From Streptomyces sp. WAC05374 (GTDB taxonomy: Bacteria > Actinomycetota > Actinomycetes > Streptomycetales > Streptomycetaceae): 64,000 bases of DNA. The stretch is taken from assembly GCF_004353505.1 (NCBI RefSeq), contig NZ_SMNQ01000003.1, positions 1 to 64,000 of the forward strand, in the 5' to 3' direction. Shown here piece by piece: positions 52,610 to 62,266 of the stretch (the first letter of the stretch is position 1; every line of letters begins with the position of its first letter). The notes beneath the pieces were generated by a model that ran no database searches, was not told the origin of the DNA, and saw only the letters and a program-made list of their open reading frames with translations. A program made the translations under genes and the position numbers.

Positions 52610-53100
52610 GGGGTGATGGTAGTCCGCGCCGTACCAGCCCCGCCGGGGGATCGCACGATGATCAACACGACCTTCGTCTGTGCGAGATCATCCTGGCTAA
52701 CACCTTCAAATATGCTTCACCGGTTCCACAGACACCTGTGATCCATCTCTCAAGTCCTTCCATATGCCGCAGTGTCGTGTCGTATGGTGGCGAGACGCCT
52801 GATGCACTACTCCAGGACCTTTGGGCTGTTAACCACGCCAAAGGCCCCTTTTCTGCGCAAGGCCGGTTCCGCCAGTCTTACGACAGTGAATGACCTGTGG
52901 GCCGGGCTCCGTGACGTGACGACACGCGCGGGGCGTGGATCCCGGTGCGTCCGATCCTCTCGCCTCCGTGCCCCCGCACGGGGGCGGACCCCTGTCCGGG
53001 CGTAGGGGCGGATCGGAACCCGCGCCGGTGCCGGCCGCCCCCCACCGGGCGCGTGACCGCTCACGAAGCGCAGCGCGTCCCGAGCAAGCAAGGATCGACC
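52610..53100. other. Regulatory region between response regulator and peptide transporter
   Basis: 490 bp, notably AT-rich in its left two thirds (52680-52890: CTTCAAATATGCTTCACC, CTGTTAACCACGCC), so it probably contains promoters for both divergent transcription units. No reading frame looks real. At the transporter side a tight GC hairpin precedes the start by about 115 bp. I could not match it to a known riboswitch. Confidence 0.4.
52970..52985 (+). promoter_or_regulatory. Short perfect hairpin in the transporter leader
   Basis: GCCCCCGCACGGGGGC, a perfect 7-bp inverted repeat with a 2-nt centre, in what should be the 5' leader of the peptide transporter message. It could be an attenuating hairpin or a protein-binding dyad; nothing further can be said. 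Confidence 0.3.
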
Positions 53101-54621
<1,521 letters not shown>

Positions 54622-54649
54622 CGCGTACGTCCCCGAGGACGCCCCCGCC

Positions 54650-54688
54650 AAGGGCCGCCGCGCCGGTTTTCCCGGTACGGCGGCCCTT
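54650..54688. terminator. Terminator between transporter and surface-protein operon
   Basis: Perfect 11-bp stem AAGGGCCGCCG / CGGCGGCCCTT with an inner CCGG-TTTT-CCGG loop, between convergent genes; it may serve both. Confidence 0.8.
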
Positions 54689-54695
54689 CGCCGTG

Positions 54696-56108
54696 TCAGC
54701 GGCGCAGCCGCCGCCACGGGGTGAACGTGAACACCGCGCCGCCCAGCAGGATCACCGTGCCGGCGACCAGCGCCAGGGCGCGCAGGGCGCCCGCGTCCTC
54801 GGCGCCCGTGTCGGCGAGGCCGCCGCCGCTCGTGCCGGTGCTCCCGCCCTGTGCGGAGCCGCCGCCGGTGCTCGTGCCGCCCGACGTGGAGGTACCGCCG
54901 GAGGCGCCGCCCGGCTGGGCGGAGGTGTCCAGCTCCAGCGAGAACGCGACGTTCGCGGGCGGGGTGCACGTCGTGGTCGTGCCGAGCGCCTTGACGGTGA
55001 GGACACCGGGGCTGAGCGTCGCCCGCCCCGTGGCACCGGGCTTGTAGGTGCCGGTGAGGTCGGGGACCGCGATCGGGTCGCCCGCCTTGATCGGCTCCTT
55101 GTTGGCGGGGCCCTCGACGGGGACGAAGCCCTTGTCCGCGCCGCCCAGCCGGACCTCCATGGACGGCTTGACCGAGTTGGCGGGGATGTCGGCCGGGCTG
55201 TCCATCACGGACTTCGCGAACTTCACGGTGAGGCCGAAGGACCCGCCGTCGCGCCTGGCGTTGATCCGCACCGGCGAGGTGGCGTTCTTGTCGCCGATGG
55301 GCGTCTTGCAGGCATACGCGACGGAGACCTCCTTGCCCTCGAAGTCCGTCGGGCCGCCACCGCCGCCGCTCGTACCGCCGGACGCCGTGCCGCCGGAGCC
55401 GCTGCTGCCGCCGGAGCCGCTGCTGCCGCCGGAGGCCGTGCCGCCACCGGTCGTCGTCGTGCCGCCGGAGTCGGTCCCGCCGGTCGTCGTCGTGCCGCCG
55501 GAGTCGTTTCCCCCGGAGGTCGTCGTGCCGCCGGTGGTCGTACCGCCGGTGGTGCCGCCGCCCGCCTCCGTGACCTTGATCGTGTGGGCCGGCCGGACCG
55601 TCTCCTTCGGGGTGCACCTGGTGTCCGTCGACAGCGGCTTGGAGACGTTGATGGTGTACGCGCCCGGGGTCAGCGTGATCTCCCCGGGGGCCGTCAGCTT
55701 CAGCGTGCCCTTCATGTCCGGCAGCACCATCGGGCTGTTCTTGGGGATCGGCGGGTTCTGCCGCGGGCCCTCCACCGCCAGGCCGGCGGTCTGTGCGCCC
55801 GCCACCGTGATCGTGCCGGACGGCTTGACCGTGTCCTTGTCCAGGTCCAGGATGTCCGGGTTCCTGGAGGCGGCCTCGACCGTCTTCCACACCACCTCCA
55901 CCTCGTCGCCCACCTTCGCCTCCGCGGGCGCGGAGATCAGCACCTTGGTCGTGCCCCGCACCGGTGGCAGACCGGAGATGGGCGGCGGGACGCACTCGGT
56001 GGCGTAGGCCACCTCGGCCGCCCGTGCGGGTCCCGCGGCCAGCACGATCCCCGCGCCGCCGAGCATCAGCGCGACTCCGGCCGCGCTCATCCTCCGTTGC
56101 GTGCTCAC
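54696..56108 (-). CDS. Sortase-anchored surface protein with two Cys-pair modules
   Basis: 470 residues, exported. Signal peptide (AAGVALMLGGAGIVLAAGPARA); module 1 from EVAYATECVPPP to DTRCTPKET; a Gly/Thr/Ser linker of about 65 residues; module 2 from VSVAYACKTPIGDKNATSPV to LGTTTTCTPPANVAFSLELD. Another Gly/Ser/Thr-rich stretch follows, then LADTGAEDAG, hydrophobic segment RALALVAGTVILLGGAVF and basic tail TPWRRLRR. LAxTG plus TM plus Arg tail is a class-E-type sorting signal. Each module has one conserved Cys near each end, likely a disulfide. The GTG start overlaps the previous stop (GTGA). Last gene of a four-gene operon. Confidence 0.85.
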   Translation of the reverse strand: MSTQRRMSAAGVALMLGGAGIVLAAGPARAAEVAYATECVPPPISGLPPVRGTTKVLISAPAEAKVGDEVEVVWKTVEAASRNPDILDLDKDTVKPSGTITVAGAQTAGLAVEGPRQNPPIPKNSPMVLPDMKGTLKLTAPGEITLTPGAYTINVSKPLSTDTRCTPKETVRPAHTIKVTEAGGGTTGGTTTGGTTTSGGNDSGGTTTTGGTDSGGTTTTGGGTASGGSSGSGGSSGSGGTASGGTSGGGGGPTDFEGKEVSVAYACKTPIGDKNATSPVRINARRDGGSFGLTVKFAKSVMDSPADIPANSVKPSMEVRLGGADKGFVPVEGPANKEPIKAGDPIAVPDLTGTYKPGATGRATLSPGVLTVKALGTTTTCTPPANVAFSLELDTSAQPGGASGGTSTSGGTSTGGGSAQGGSTGTSGGGLADTGAEDAGALRALALVAGTVILLGGAVFTFTPWRRLRR

Positions 56109-57160
56109 GAGTGTCCCTTCGTCGTCGGTCGGTTCTCTGACGGTGCGGAGTCCGGGGCGAACCAGGGCAGGCCGGCCGTGCGGGCCTGCTCCGGTCCGGT
56201 GGCGGGTGCGGCGCGGTGGCGCGCCGGACCGCGGCGGGCGGGGCGGGGACGTGGGGGCCGGCCGGTACGGCCGGGGTCCCAAGGGCGTACGTGGTCCACC
56301 ACCGCCATCGCGGCGCGGTACAGCCCGGCCGGGACGACCACGGCGAGCAGCACCCAGAAGAGCGTCACGCCCCAGGGCCGCCCCACCCGCCACGGCTGCT
56401 CGGCCAGGACCTTGCCGCCGTACCTCACCGACACCTGGTAGTCGCCGTGCGCGCCCGCCGGGAGCTGGACCGGCAGCTCCACCAGCGCCTTGCGGCCCGG
56501 CGGGACGGTGCCGCGCCACTGCCGCTCCTCCCACTGCGGGGCGTACACGCCGTGGGCGGTGCCGACCTGGAAGACGGGGTCCCTGACCGGTGCGGTACCG
56601 AGGTTGCCGACGGTGAGGACCACCCGGCGGCGGGCCGGGGCGCCGAAGGTGACGAGGACGCCGTCGGCCCCCTCCAGCCGGGGGGCGGCCAGCACGGCGA
56701 GCCGTCCGTCGCCGGACGGTTCGGGCAGCGGGGCGACCGGGTGGCCGGTGATCCGCAGCGGGGCGTCGACCGTGGCCGGGCCGCCGGTGACGGTCGCCAC
56801 GTGCACCACGCAGGGGCACGGCCGGGGCGGCGCGGCGACCGGGAGCGCGCGGGTGAAGGCGCCGTCCGCGCCGGTGGTGACGGCCCGCCCGTGGGCGTTG
56901 GCGCAGGTGTTGGTGCCGCCCCGCATGTTCTGGCCGCACACCAGCAGCGTCAGCAGCGTCCGGGGGCGCCACCCGGTGCCGGTGACCGTGATCGCGGCGC
57001 CCTCGGCCGCCTCGGGGCGGGAGAGCGCCACGGCGGGGCCGGCCTCCCGTTGCGCCACGGCGGGGCCGGCCTCCCGTTGCGCGACGGCGGCGGCCGGCGC
57101 GGCCGGCACGAGGAGCACGCAGGCCGCCAGTACGGCCGCCGCCCACCGGTACGCCCTCAC
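56105..57160 (-). CDS. Exported membrane protein of the surface-protein operon
   Basis: 351 residues. Signal peptide YRWAAAVLAACVLLVPAAPA, then a duplicated nonapeptide AQREAGPAV from a 27-bp tandem repeat. Ig-like beta domains follow (GAAITVTGTGWRPRTLLTLL with a Cys, RRRVVLTVGNLGTAPVRDPV), a TM (GVTLFWVLLAVVVPAGLYRA) and a Pro/Arg-rich cytosolic C-terminus. I do not recognise a named family; the layout suggests a membrane-tethered accessory for surface-protein display. Coupled on both sides by GTGA overlaps. Confidence 0.75.
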   Translation of the reverse strand: MRAYRWAAAVLAACVLLVPAAPAAAVAQREAGPAVAQREAGPAVALSRPEAAEGAAITVTGTGWRPRTLLTLLVCGQNMRGGTNTCANAHGRAVTTGADGAFTRALPVAAPPRPCPCVVHVATVTGGPATVDAPLRITGHPVAPLPEPSGDGRLAVLAAPRLEGADGVLVTFGAPARRRVVLTVGNLGTAPVRDPVFQVGTAHGVYAPQWEERQWRGTVPPGRKALVELPVQLPAGAHGDYQVSVRYGGKVLAEQPWRVGRPWGVTLFWVLLAVVVPAGLYRAAMAVVDHVRPWDPGRTGRPPRPRPARRGPARHRAAPATGPEQARTAGLPWFAPDSAPSENRPTTKGHS

Positions 57161-57954
57161 CCGTCCGCTCCCCTCGCCCCGCGTCCCCGGCGCCGTGTCC
57201 GCCACGTCACCGCGCCCGCCGCCGCCACGGCGGCCGCCGACGCCCCGCCCGCCCACCGGGTGCCGAAGGTGCCGGTCGCCTCCGCCCCCGCCCGCGTGCC
57301 GTCCCCGGCGGTGGCGTCCAGCCGGACGGTGACCCGGTCCAGGGCCGGGCGGTCCCGGCCCGCCCACGGTTCGCTCAGCCCCACCCGCCGGCCCGGCCGC
57401 AGTTCCAGCCGCAGCGGGCGCTCCGGGCGGTGCAGCACCTCACCTAACAGTCCCTCCGCCCGTACCGCCAGCCGTGGTTCGAGAACGGTGTTGCCGCGGT
57501 TGACCAGCGTGTAGTGGATGGCCTCGCCCGTGATCCGGACGTCCTCGACGGTGAGCGCCGCCAGTCGCGGCCCGCCCACCCGCAGCCGCACCGGCACGGT
57601 CACGTCGCCCCCGGTCCCGCCCTTGGCGAGCAGGGCGCCCGTGTGGTCGCCGGGCGGGGTGTCGGGCGGGACGGTGACGGAGAACGGCACGTCGGCGCGG
57701 GTGCGGGGCGGCACGGTCACCGGGTTGGCCGCGAAGGCGACCCAGGGTGCGGTGGCGCGCAGCCGCAGCGTGAGCGGCCGGCGGCCGGGGTTGGTGAGGG
57801 AGAGGGTGTCCTGGAGCACGGTGCCGGGCGGCCCCTCCAGGTAGAGGTACGGCCGGCCCTCGGCCGCCACGGGCTCGGCGGAAGCGGCGGGCGCGGCGGG
57901 CGTCGCCGGGACCAGTACGGCGGTGAGGGCGGCGGCCACGGCGCGGGCGCGCAC
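57157..57954 (-). CDS. Exported DUF916-like / COG1470-type beta-sandwich protein
   Basis: 265 residues. Signal peptide ([20 protein letters not shown]), then GRPYLYLEGPPGTVLQDTLS and LTNPGRRPLTLRLRATAPWV, which resemble the N-terminal domain of WxL-associated DUF916 surface proteins. A second Ig-like domain follows, then a C-terminal TM (ASAAAVAAAGAVTW) and Arg-rich tail. In Firmicutes DUF916 proteins accompany cell-wall-binding WxL proteins; here it accompanies sortase substrates. GTG start 4 bp after the previous stop; GTGA overlap to the next gene. Confidence 0.75.
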   Translation of the reverse strand: MRARAVAAALTAVLVPATPAAPAASAEPVAAEGRPYLYLEGPPGTVLQDTLSLTNPGRRPLTLRLRATAPWVAFAANPVTVPPRTRADVPFSVTVPPDTPPGDHTGALLAKGGTGGDVTVPVRLRVGGPRLAALTVEDVRITGEAIHYTLVNRGNTVLEPRLAVRAEGLLGEVLHRPERPLRLELRPGRRVGLSEPWAGRDRPALDRVTVRLDATAGDGTRAGAEATGTFGTRWAGGASAAAVAAAGAVTWRTRRRGRGARGADG

Positions 57955-57958
57955 GCGA

Positions 57959-58615
57959 TCACACCCGGCGGGTCCGGCGGGTCAGCCACAGCGCCCCGGC
58001 CGCGCCGGTGAGCAGCACCGTGCCGCCGAGCGTGCCGAGCGCGACCGCGGAGTCGAGCGGCCCGGTCCGGGGCAACTGCCCGGTCCCGGACGGCGCGGTG
58101 GCCGCTCCCGGCGCCGTGACGTCCAGCTCCAGTGACGGCTTGGGGTCGTTCTTGGGCGTGCACGTGGTGGTCGTACCGAGTGCCTTGATGGTCAGCACCC
58201 CGGCGGTGAAGGTGACCTTGCCGCTCTTGCGGGGGGTGTACGTACCCGTCAGGTCACTGATTTTGATGGGGGTGTTGGCGGGGATGGCCTCGGCGTTGGG
58301 CGGTCCGGTGACGGTGAGCGTCCCGCTGTCCGCGCCGCCGATCCGGATGACCGCGCTCGGGCTCATGGCCCCCTTGCCGAGTTCGACCGGGCTGGAGGAG
58401 ACGCCCTTGCGGAAGGTCATGGTGAGCTTGTGTCCGCTGCCGCTCCGCACGCTCGTGATGTCGATGGGCGACACCGCCCCCTTGGGCCCGATCGGCGTCC
58501 GGCACGCGTAGTCCACGTCCACGACGGTGGCGTGGGCCGCGGGAGCGGCGAGCAGCACCAACGCACCCGTGAGCGCCGCCGCCAGCGCCGGAGTCGTCCG
58601 CTTCTGGTATGACAC
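57959..58615 (-). CDS. LPxTG-type sortase-anchored surface protein, one Cys-pair module
   Basis: 218 residues. Signal peptide RTTPALAAALTGALVLLAAP AHA; one module (VVDVDYACRTPIGPKGAVSP ... LGTTTTCTPKNDPKPSLELD) clearly homologous to those in the last gene of the operon. A short linker leads to the sorting signal GQLPRTGPLD, a hydrophobic segment (AVALGTLGGTVLLTGAAGAL) and RRTRRV. No sortase is encoded nearby. First gene of the operon; ATG start. A clear example of an actinobacterial surface display set, function unknown. Confidence 0.85.
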   Translation of the reverse strand: MSYQKRTTPALAAALTGALVLLAAPAAHATVVDVDYACRTPIGPKGAVSPIDITSVRSGSGHKLTMTFRKGVSSSPVELGKGAMSPSAVIRIGGADSGTLTVTGPPNAEAIPANTPIKISDLTGTYTPRKSGKVTFTAGVLTIKALGTTTTCTPKNDPKPSLELDVTAPGAATAPSGTGQLPRTGPLDSAVALGTLGGTVLLTGAAGALWLTRRTRRV

Positions 58616-58694
58616 CTCGAGATCACCCCAATGTCTGACGGCTCATCAGATTGGCGCTCAAGGTACGCCGGTGACGTTGGGGAGGGAAGAGAAA

Positions 58695-58717
58695 GAGCAC
58701 GGCGTATCGCCGTGCTC
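58695..58717 (-). terminator. Terminator of the ATPase gene
   Basis: Perfect 10-bp stem GAGCACGGCG / CGCCGTGCTC with a 3-nt loop. On the minus strand it is followed by a pyrimidine-rich TTTCTCTTCCC tract. It lies downstream of the anti-sigma-type ATPase. Confidence 0.75.
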
Positions 58718-58749
58718 CATGAGTACCGCCGGACAACCGCCCGCCGGTG

Positions 58750-59319
58750 TCAGGCGGGTGCCGCGAGCTCCGCCCAGACCGTCTTGCCCGGCATGCCGGT
58801 GGACCGGACGACGCCCCAGTCGAGGCAGAGGCGCTGGACGATGAACATGCCGTGCCCGCCGGGCCGGCCGGCCCGGTGCGGCTGACGCGGTGCCGGCTGA
58901 CCGGCGCCCCGGTCCTCGACCTCCAGCCGCAGCACCTTGGCGTCGAGCGAGACGCGCAGCTCCTCGGGGCCCTCGGCGTGCAGGCACGCGTTGGTGACGA
59001 GCTCGGAGACGACGAGCAGGACGTCCTCCGCGGCGGCCCGCCGGTCGGCGGTGGCCGCCGGGAGCCAGCCCCAGTCGTAGAGCGCCTGCCTCGTGAAGTC
59101 CCGGGCGAGCGGAACGATCCCGCTGGCACTGCCCAGCGAGAGCCGCCGTGTCCGGCGTCCCGCGGGAGGCGCCCCGGACGCCGCACCTGACATGTCGGAC
59201 CTCACCTCCGGCGTGGTGGACGCGGCGGAGGCAGCCGGGAGCGCGGCACCGGCAGCGAGGCCGGAGCCCTCCGCCTGGGGGCCGAGATCGCTCGGCGGAT
59301 GCTGCTGGGTGGTACCCAT
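58750..59319 (-). CDS. RsbW-like ATPase (anti-sigma factor candidate)
   Basis: 189 residues. The N-terminal 60 residues are disordered (Ala/Ser/Gly/Pro), followed by a GHKL domain: VPLARDFTRQALYDWGWLPA, VLLVVSELVTNACLHAEGPE (N box), LRLEVEDRGAGQP (G1), GHGMFIVQRLCLDWGVVRS (G2) and KTVWAELAAPA. Next to STAS and SigB-type sigma genes it probably binds the sigma factor and phosphorylates the STAS protein. It lies downstream of the STAS gene on the same strand with a 149-bp gap. Confidence 0.88.
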   Translation of the reverse strand: MGTTQQHPPSDLGPQAEGSGLAAGAALPAASAASTTPEVRSDMSGAASGAPPAGRRTRRLSLGSASGIVPLARDFTRQALYDWGWLPAATADRRAAAEDVLLVVSELVTNACLHAEGPEELRVSLDAKVLRLEVEDRGAGQPAPRQPHRAGRPGGHGMFIVQRLCLDWGVVRSTGMPGKTVWAELAAPA

Positions 59320-59468
59320 CAGCGCTTCACCTCACCGAATTCACCAAGTCGCCATTACGTCGTCACAGAGCAGCCACAGGGCAGTCACAGAGAGTGTGAA
59401 GCCCCTCCGTACAGTCGCCGCGGGGTTCTTCTGCCCGTCCGCTCCGGGACAACACCCGCTTTGTCGCA

Positions 59469-59837
59469 TCAGTCGGCAAGCGCCGCTTCCAGCGAGTCGT
59501 GGACGGTGAATACCGCCTCCGCACCCGTGATCTCGAACACCCTGGCCACGACGGGCTGCATCCCGACGAGATGCACCCCTCCACCCGCGGCCTCCGCCTT
59601 CAGGCGGGCCCCGAGCAGCACGTTCAGCCCGGTGGAGTCGCAGAAAGCGAGCTGCGAGCAGTCGATCACCAGGCGTGTGCGGCCCTGTTCGAGTGCGGCG
59701 TCCAGCGGGTCGCGCAGCAGCTCGGCGGTGTGGTGATCGAGCTCACCCGCCGGCGTCAGTACTTCGCTGCGGCCTTCCGTCCGGACCCCGACCTTGAGTC
59801 GGCCCTGATTCGCGCTGCCGACCGTCCCGCGGTCCAT
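59469..59837 (-). CDS. STAS-domain anti-sigma factor antagonist
   Basis: 122 residues. STAS fold with SEVLTPAGELDHHTAELLRD, TRLVIDCSQLAFCDSTGLNV (phospho-acceptor Ser in DSTGL), LLGARLKAEAAGGGVHLVGM and ARVFEITGAEAVFTVHDSLE. When dephosphorylated it would sequester the cognate anti-sigma ATPase and free sigma. It is divergent from the sigma factor across 240 bp. Confidence 0.93.
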   Translation of the reverse strand: MDRGTVGSANQGRLKVGVRTEGRSEVLTPAGELDHHTAELLRDPLDAALEQGRTRLVIDCSQLAFCDSTGLNVLLGARLKAEAAGGGVHLVGMQPVVARVFEITGAEAVFTVHDSLEAALAD

Positions 59838-59938
59838 GCCGTCCCTCTTCGCCGATGCCGTTGAGTCGGTAGAACCCTACGCCTTCTGTCGGGCAGCCGG
59901 TAGTCGAGACTTAACCACAAACCGGGCATGTGGGACAA

Positions 59939-59967
59939 TTGACACTTGCAACGATCCGTGCGAAGCG
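59939..59967 (+). promoter_or_regulatory. Possible promoter of the sigma factor gene
   Basis: TTGACA at 59939-59944 lies about 135 bp before the sigma start. No convincing -10 at 17-18 bp follows (GAAGCG); a TAGGGC at longer spacing is poor. The region 59838-60077 has no gene. A stress-sigma-type site could not be identified. Confidence 0.3.
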
Positions 59968-60077
59968 GGTAGGGCTAGTAGGGACACAACCAACACGGCC
60001 GGCTTTGGAGGCGCCGCACACCGCAGCCACATTCTTTCGGCATCGGCGGCCATATGCCGAGAACGATGGAGGAGACC

Positions 60078-60974
60078 ATGTCACCCCGGCTCGACGAAAC
60101 GCGTACCCCCCACGCGCCGTCGGCAACTCCGCCCCACCAGATCGACACCTACGAGCAGCTCGGGACCGACGAGCTCGGACTGCCCGACATCCCCCCGTAC
60201 GACGAGGTCGAACCGCTCGACGCGCGGGCCCTGTCCAAGACGCTCTTCGCGCGCCTCGACACCCTCGAGGAAGGGACGCACGAGTACGCGTACGTCCGCA
60301 ACACGCTGGTCGAACTGAACCTCGCACTCGTCAAGTTCGCCGCCTCCCGGTTCCGCTCCCGCAGTGAGCCGATGGAGGACATCATCCAGGTCGGCACCAT
60401 CGGTCTCATCAAGGCCATCGACCGCTTCGAACTCAGCCGAGGGGTCGAGTTCCCCACTTTCGCGATGCCAACCATCGTGGGAGAGATCAAGCGGTTCTTC
60501 CGCGACACCTCCTGGTCCGTACGCGTCCCGCGCCGGCTCCAGGAACTCCGCCTCGACCTGGCCAAGGCCGGGGACGAACTGTCCCAGCAGCTCGACCGCT
60601 CGCCCACCGTGGGCGAACTGGCCGAGAAGCTCGGGATCACCAAGGACGAGGTCCTCGAGGGCATGGCGGCGAGCAACGCCTACACGGCCAGCTCGCTCGA
60701 CGCGCAGCCCGAGGAGGACGACACCGAGGGCGCGCTGGCGGACCGCATCGGCTACGAGGACCACGGACTCGAGGGCATCGAGTACATCGAGTCCCTCAAG
60801 CCGCTGATCGCCTCCCTCCCGGCGCGCGACCGGAAGATCCTCTCCCTGCGCTTCGTCGCCGGACTCACGCAGTCGGAGATCGGCGAGGAGCTCAACATCT
60901 CGCAGATGCACGTCTCCCGCCTGCTCTCCCGCACCCTGGGCAAGCTCCGCAAGGGTCTCACCCTGGACGAGTGA
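60078..60974 (+). CDS. RNA polymerase sigma factor, SigB/SigF/SigG family
   Basis: 298 residues. Region 2: LVELNLALVKFAASRFRSRS, MEDIIQVGTIGLIKAIDRFE, LSRGVEFPTFAMPTIVGEIK and RFFRDTSWSVRVPRRLQELR. Region 3: SPTVGELAEKLGITKDEVLE. Region 4: LIASLPARDRKILSLRFVAG, LTQSEIGEELNISQMHVSRL (HTH). N-terminal 60 residues are variable. GGAGGAG is optimally placed before the ATG (a frame extension 24 nt upstream is unlikely). With the divergent STAS and ATPase genes it forms a partner-switching stress or developmental regulon. A strong terminator follows. Confidence 0.95.
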   Translation: MSPRLDETRTPHAPSATPPHQIDTYEQLGTDELGLPDIPPYDEVEPLDARALSKTLFARLDTLEEGTHEYAYVRNTLVELNLALVKFAASRFRSRSEPMEDIIQVGTIGLIKAIDRFELSRGVEFPTFAMPTIVGEIKRFFRDTSWSVRVPRRLQELRLDLAKAGDELSQQLDRSPTVGELAEKLGITKDEVLEGMAASNAYTASSLDAQPEEDDTEGALADRIGYEDHGLEGIEYIESLKPLIASLPARDRKILSLRFVAGLTQSEIGEELNISQMHVSRLLSRTLGKLRKGLTLDE

Positions 60975-60993
60975 CCGCCCCGGCAGGCCCGTC

Positions 60994-61028
60994 GGAAGGG
61001 CCCGTTCCGTCAAGGGACGGGCCCTTCC
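60994..61028 (+). terminator. Terminator of the sigma factor gene
   Basis: Perfect 12-bp stem GGAAGGGCCCGT / ACGGGCCCTTCC with an 11-nt loop directly after the sigma stop. It argues against the next frame starting at the GTG that overlaps the sigma stop. Confidence 0.85.
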
Positions 61029-61046
61029 GCCTGTCCTGCCGCCTTC

Positions 61047-61076
61047 TTGACGGGGTCGTCCCGATTGGGCGACATT
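61047..61076 (+). promoter_or_regulatory. Possible promoter of the aminotransferase-like gene
   Basis: TTGACG at 61047-61052 and GACATT at 61071-61076, 18 bp apart, between the terminator and the ATG. The predicted start would be near 61083, giving a 20-nt leader. Confidence 0.4.
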
Positions 61077-61102
61077 GGCCCGGGGTTCAGGGGGGGAATC
61101 AC

Positions 61103-62266
61103 ATGGTGTACGCCGCTCTCGAACGGTCGATGCGCGCCCGCCTCGGCAGGGAGTGCCTGTACGTGCCGTCCTGCCGGCTCGGCCTGTACGTGGCGCTGCG
61201 CCACTTCTGCCCGCCCGGCGGCCGGGTGCTCATGTCCCCCGTCAACGACGACGTCATCTTCTTCGTCGTGCTCGCCGCCGGCCTCCGTCCCGTACAGGCC
61301 CCGCTGCGACCGCACGACGCCACCATCGACGCCGCCGCCGTCCCCGAGGACGTCTGGCGCGGGCTGTCCGCCGTCCTGACCACCAACCTGTACGGAAACC
61401 CCGACCCGGCCCCGCAACTGGCCGCCCGGTGCGCCGAGTCGGGCATCGCGCTGCTGGAGGACGCGGCACACGCGATCGGCAGCGAGATCGGCGGCAGGCC
61501 CGTGGGCACGTACGGGGACGCGTCCGTCTTCAGCCTCTCCAAGCACACCGGCGCCAAGGCCGGCGGCTTCCTGGCGGTACGGGACCCGGCCCTCCGTGCC
61601 GGCCTGGAGCGGGCCCGCGACGCGCTGCTGCGCCCGGCCCGCGCGGGCGCCGAACTCGCCTACGCGCTGCGCCCCTCCGCCGAGGCCGCCGTGCGAGGGC
61701 TGCGCCTGGCCGGGGCCGCCCGCGCCGCGATGCGGCTGCTCGGCGCGGTGGAACGCCAGGAGATCCGGATGCCGCTGCGCCCGGGCGGGCTGAAAGCCGC
61801 GACGGCCCGGGCCCCCGCCCTCGGGCCCTTCCACCCCTGGGTGCGGGTCGACATGCACGACTACCGCCTCACGCCCGGACGCGTCCGGCTGCGGCGCACC
61901 GAACGGCTCCTCGGCCGCCTCGGCACCACCCTCGCGGCCCACCGCGCCGGCACCGAGAAGCTGCTCGCGACGCCCTGGGCCCTGGCGACGGGCCCGGTCC
62001 AGCCGCTGTTCCGCGTCCCGCTGCTGGTCGCCGACCGGGACGCGGCCATCGCCGCCCTCGCCCGCGCCCGCGTCACCACCGGCTACCTGTACGACCCGCC
62101 GCTGGACGACTACGCGGGCGCGCCCTTCACCGACGTGTCGCCCGCGCCGGAGGCCGCCCGCTGGTTCGCCCGCCACGCCCTGCCCGCCGACCCGCTGCGG
62201 GCGGACGTGACCCTCGGCGTCCTGCGCGCCTCGGGCGCCCGGCCCGCACCGCCGTACGGTGACTGA
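61103..62266 (+). CDS. DegT/DnrJ/EryC1-like PLP aminotransferase homologue
   Basis: 387 residues. Fold-type I PLP features: SCRLGLYVALRHFCPPGGRV, AAVLTTNLYGNPDP, IALLEDAAHAIGSEIGGRPV, GDASVFSLSKHTGAKAGGFL (putative PLP-Lys). The usual GEGG tail of the loop is changed to AKAGG, and the C-terminal half (RARDALLRPARAGAELAYAL ...) is diverged and Arg/Ala-rich. It could make an amino-sugar for a glycan or be a non-canonical member. The ATG is chosen over a GTG that overlaps the sigma stop because a terminator intervenes. It overlaps the next gene by 8 bp. Confidence 0.82.
   Translation: MVYAALERSMRARLGRECLYVPSCRLGLYVALRHFCPPGGRVLMSPVNDDVIFFVVLAAGLRPVQAPLRPHDATIDAAAVPEDVWRGLSAVLTTNLYGNPDPAPQLAARCAESGIALLEDAAHAIGSEIGGRPVGTYGDASVFSLSKHTGAKAGGFLAVRDPALRAGLERARDALLRPARAGAELAYALRPSAEAAVRGLRLAGAARAAMRLLGAVERQEIRMPLRPGGLKAATARAPALGPFHPWVRVDMHDYRLTPGRVRLRRTERLLGRLGTTLAAHRAGTEKLLATPWALATGPVQPLFRVPLLVADRDAAIAALARARVTTGYLYDPPLDDYAGAPFTDVSPAPEAARWFARHALPADPLRADVTLGVLRASGARPAPPYGD

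Noticed and set aside
52610..53100. tRNA or small coding gene in the AT-rich gap before the peptide transporter
   Set aside because: No cloverleaf or T-loop sequence could be recognised, and no frame has a plausible start and codon use.
54700..55560. Repetitive Gly/Ser/Thr-coding DNA as a possible minisatellite or array
   Set aside because: It is linker sequence of a surface protein, with irregular units and normal frame conservation.
60971..61102. GTG overlapping the sigma stop as start of the aminotransferase-like gene
   Set aside because: A perfect 12-bp terminator hairpin lies inside this stretch and no family similarity appears before the ATG at 61103.
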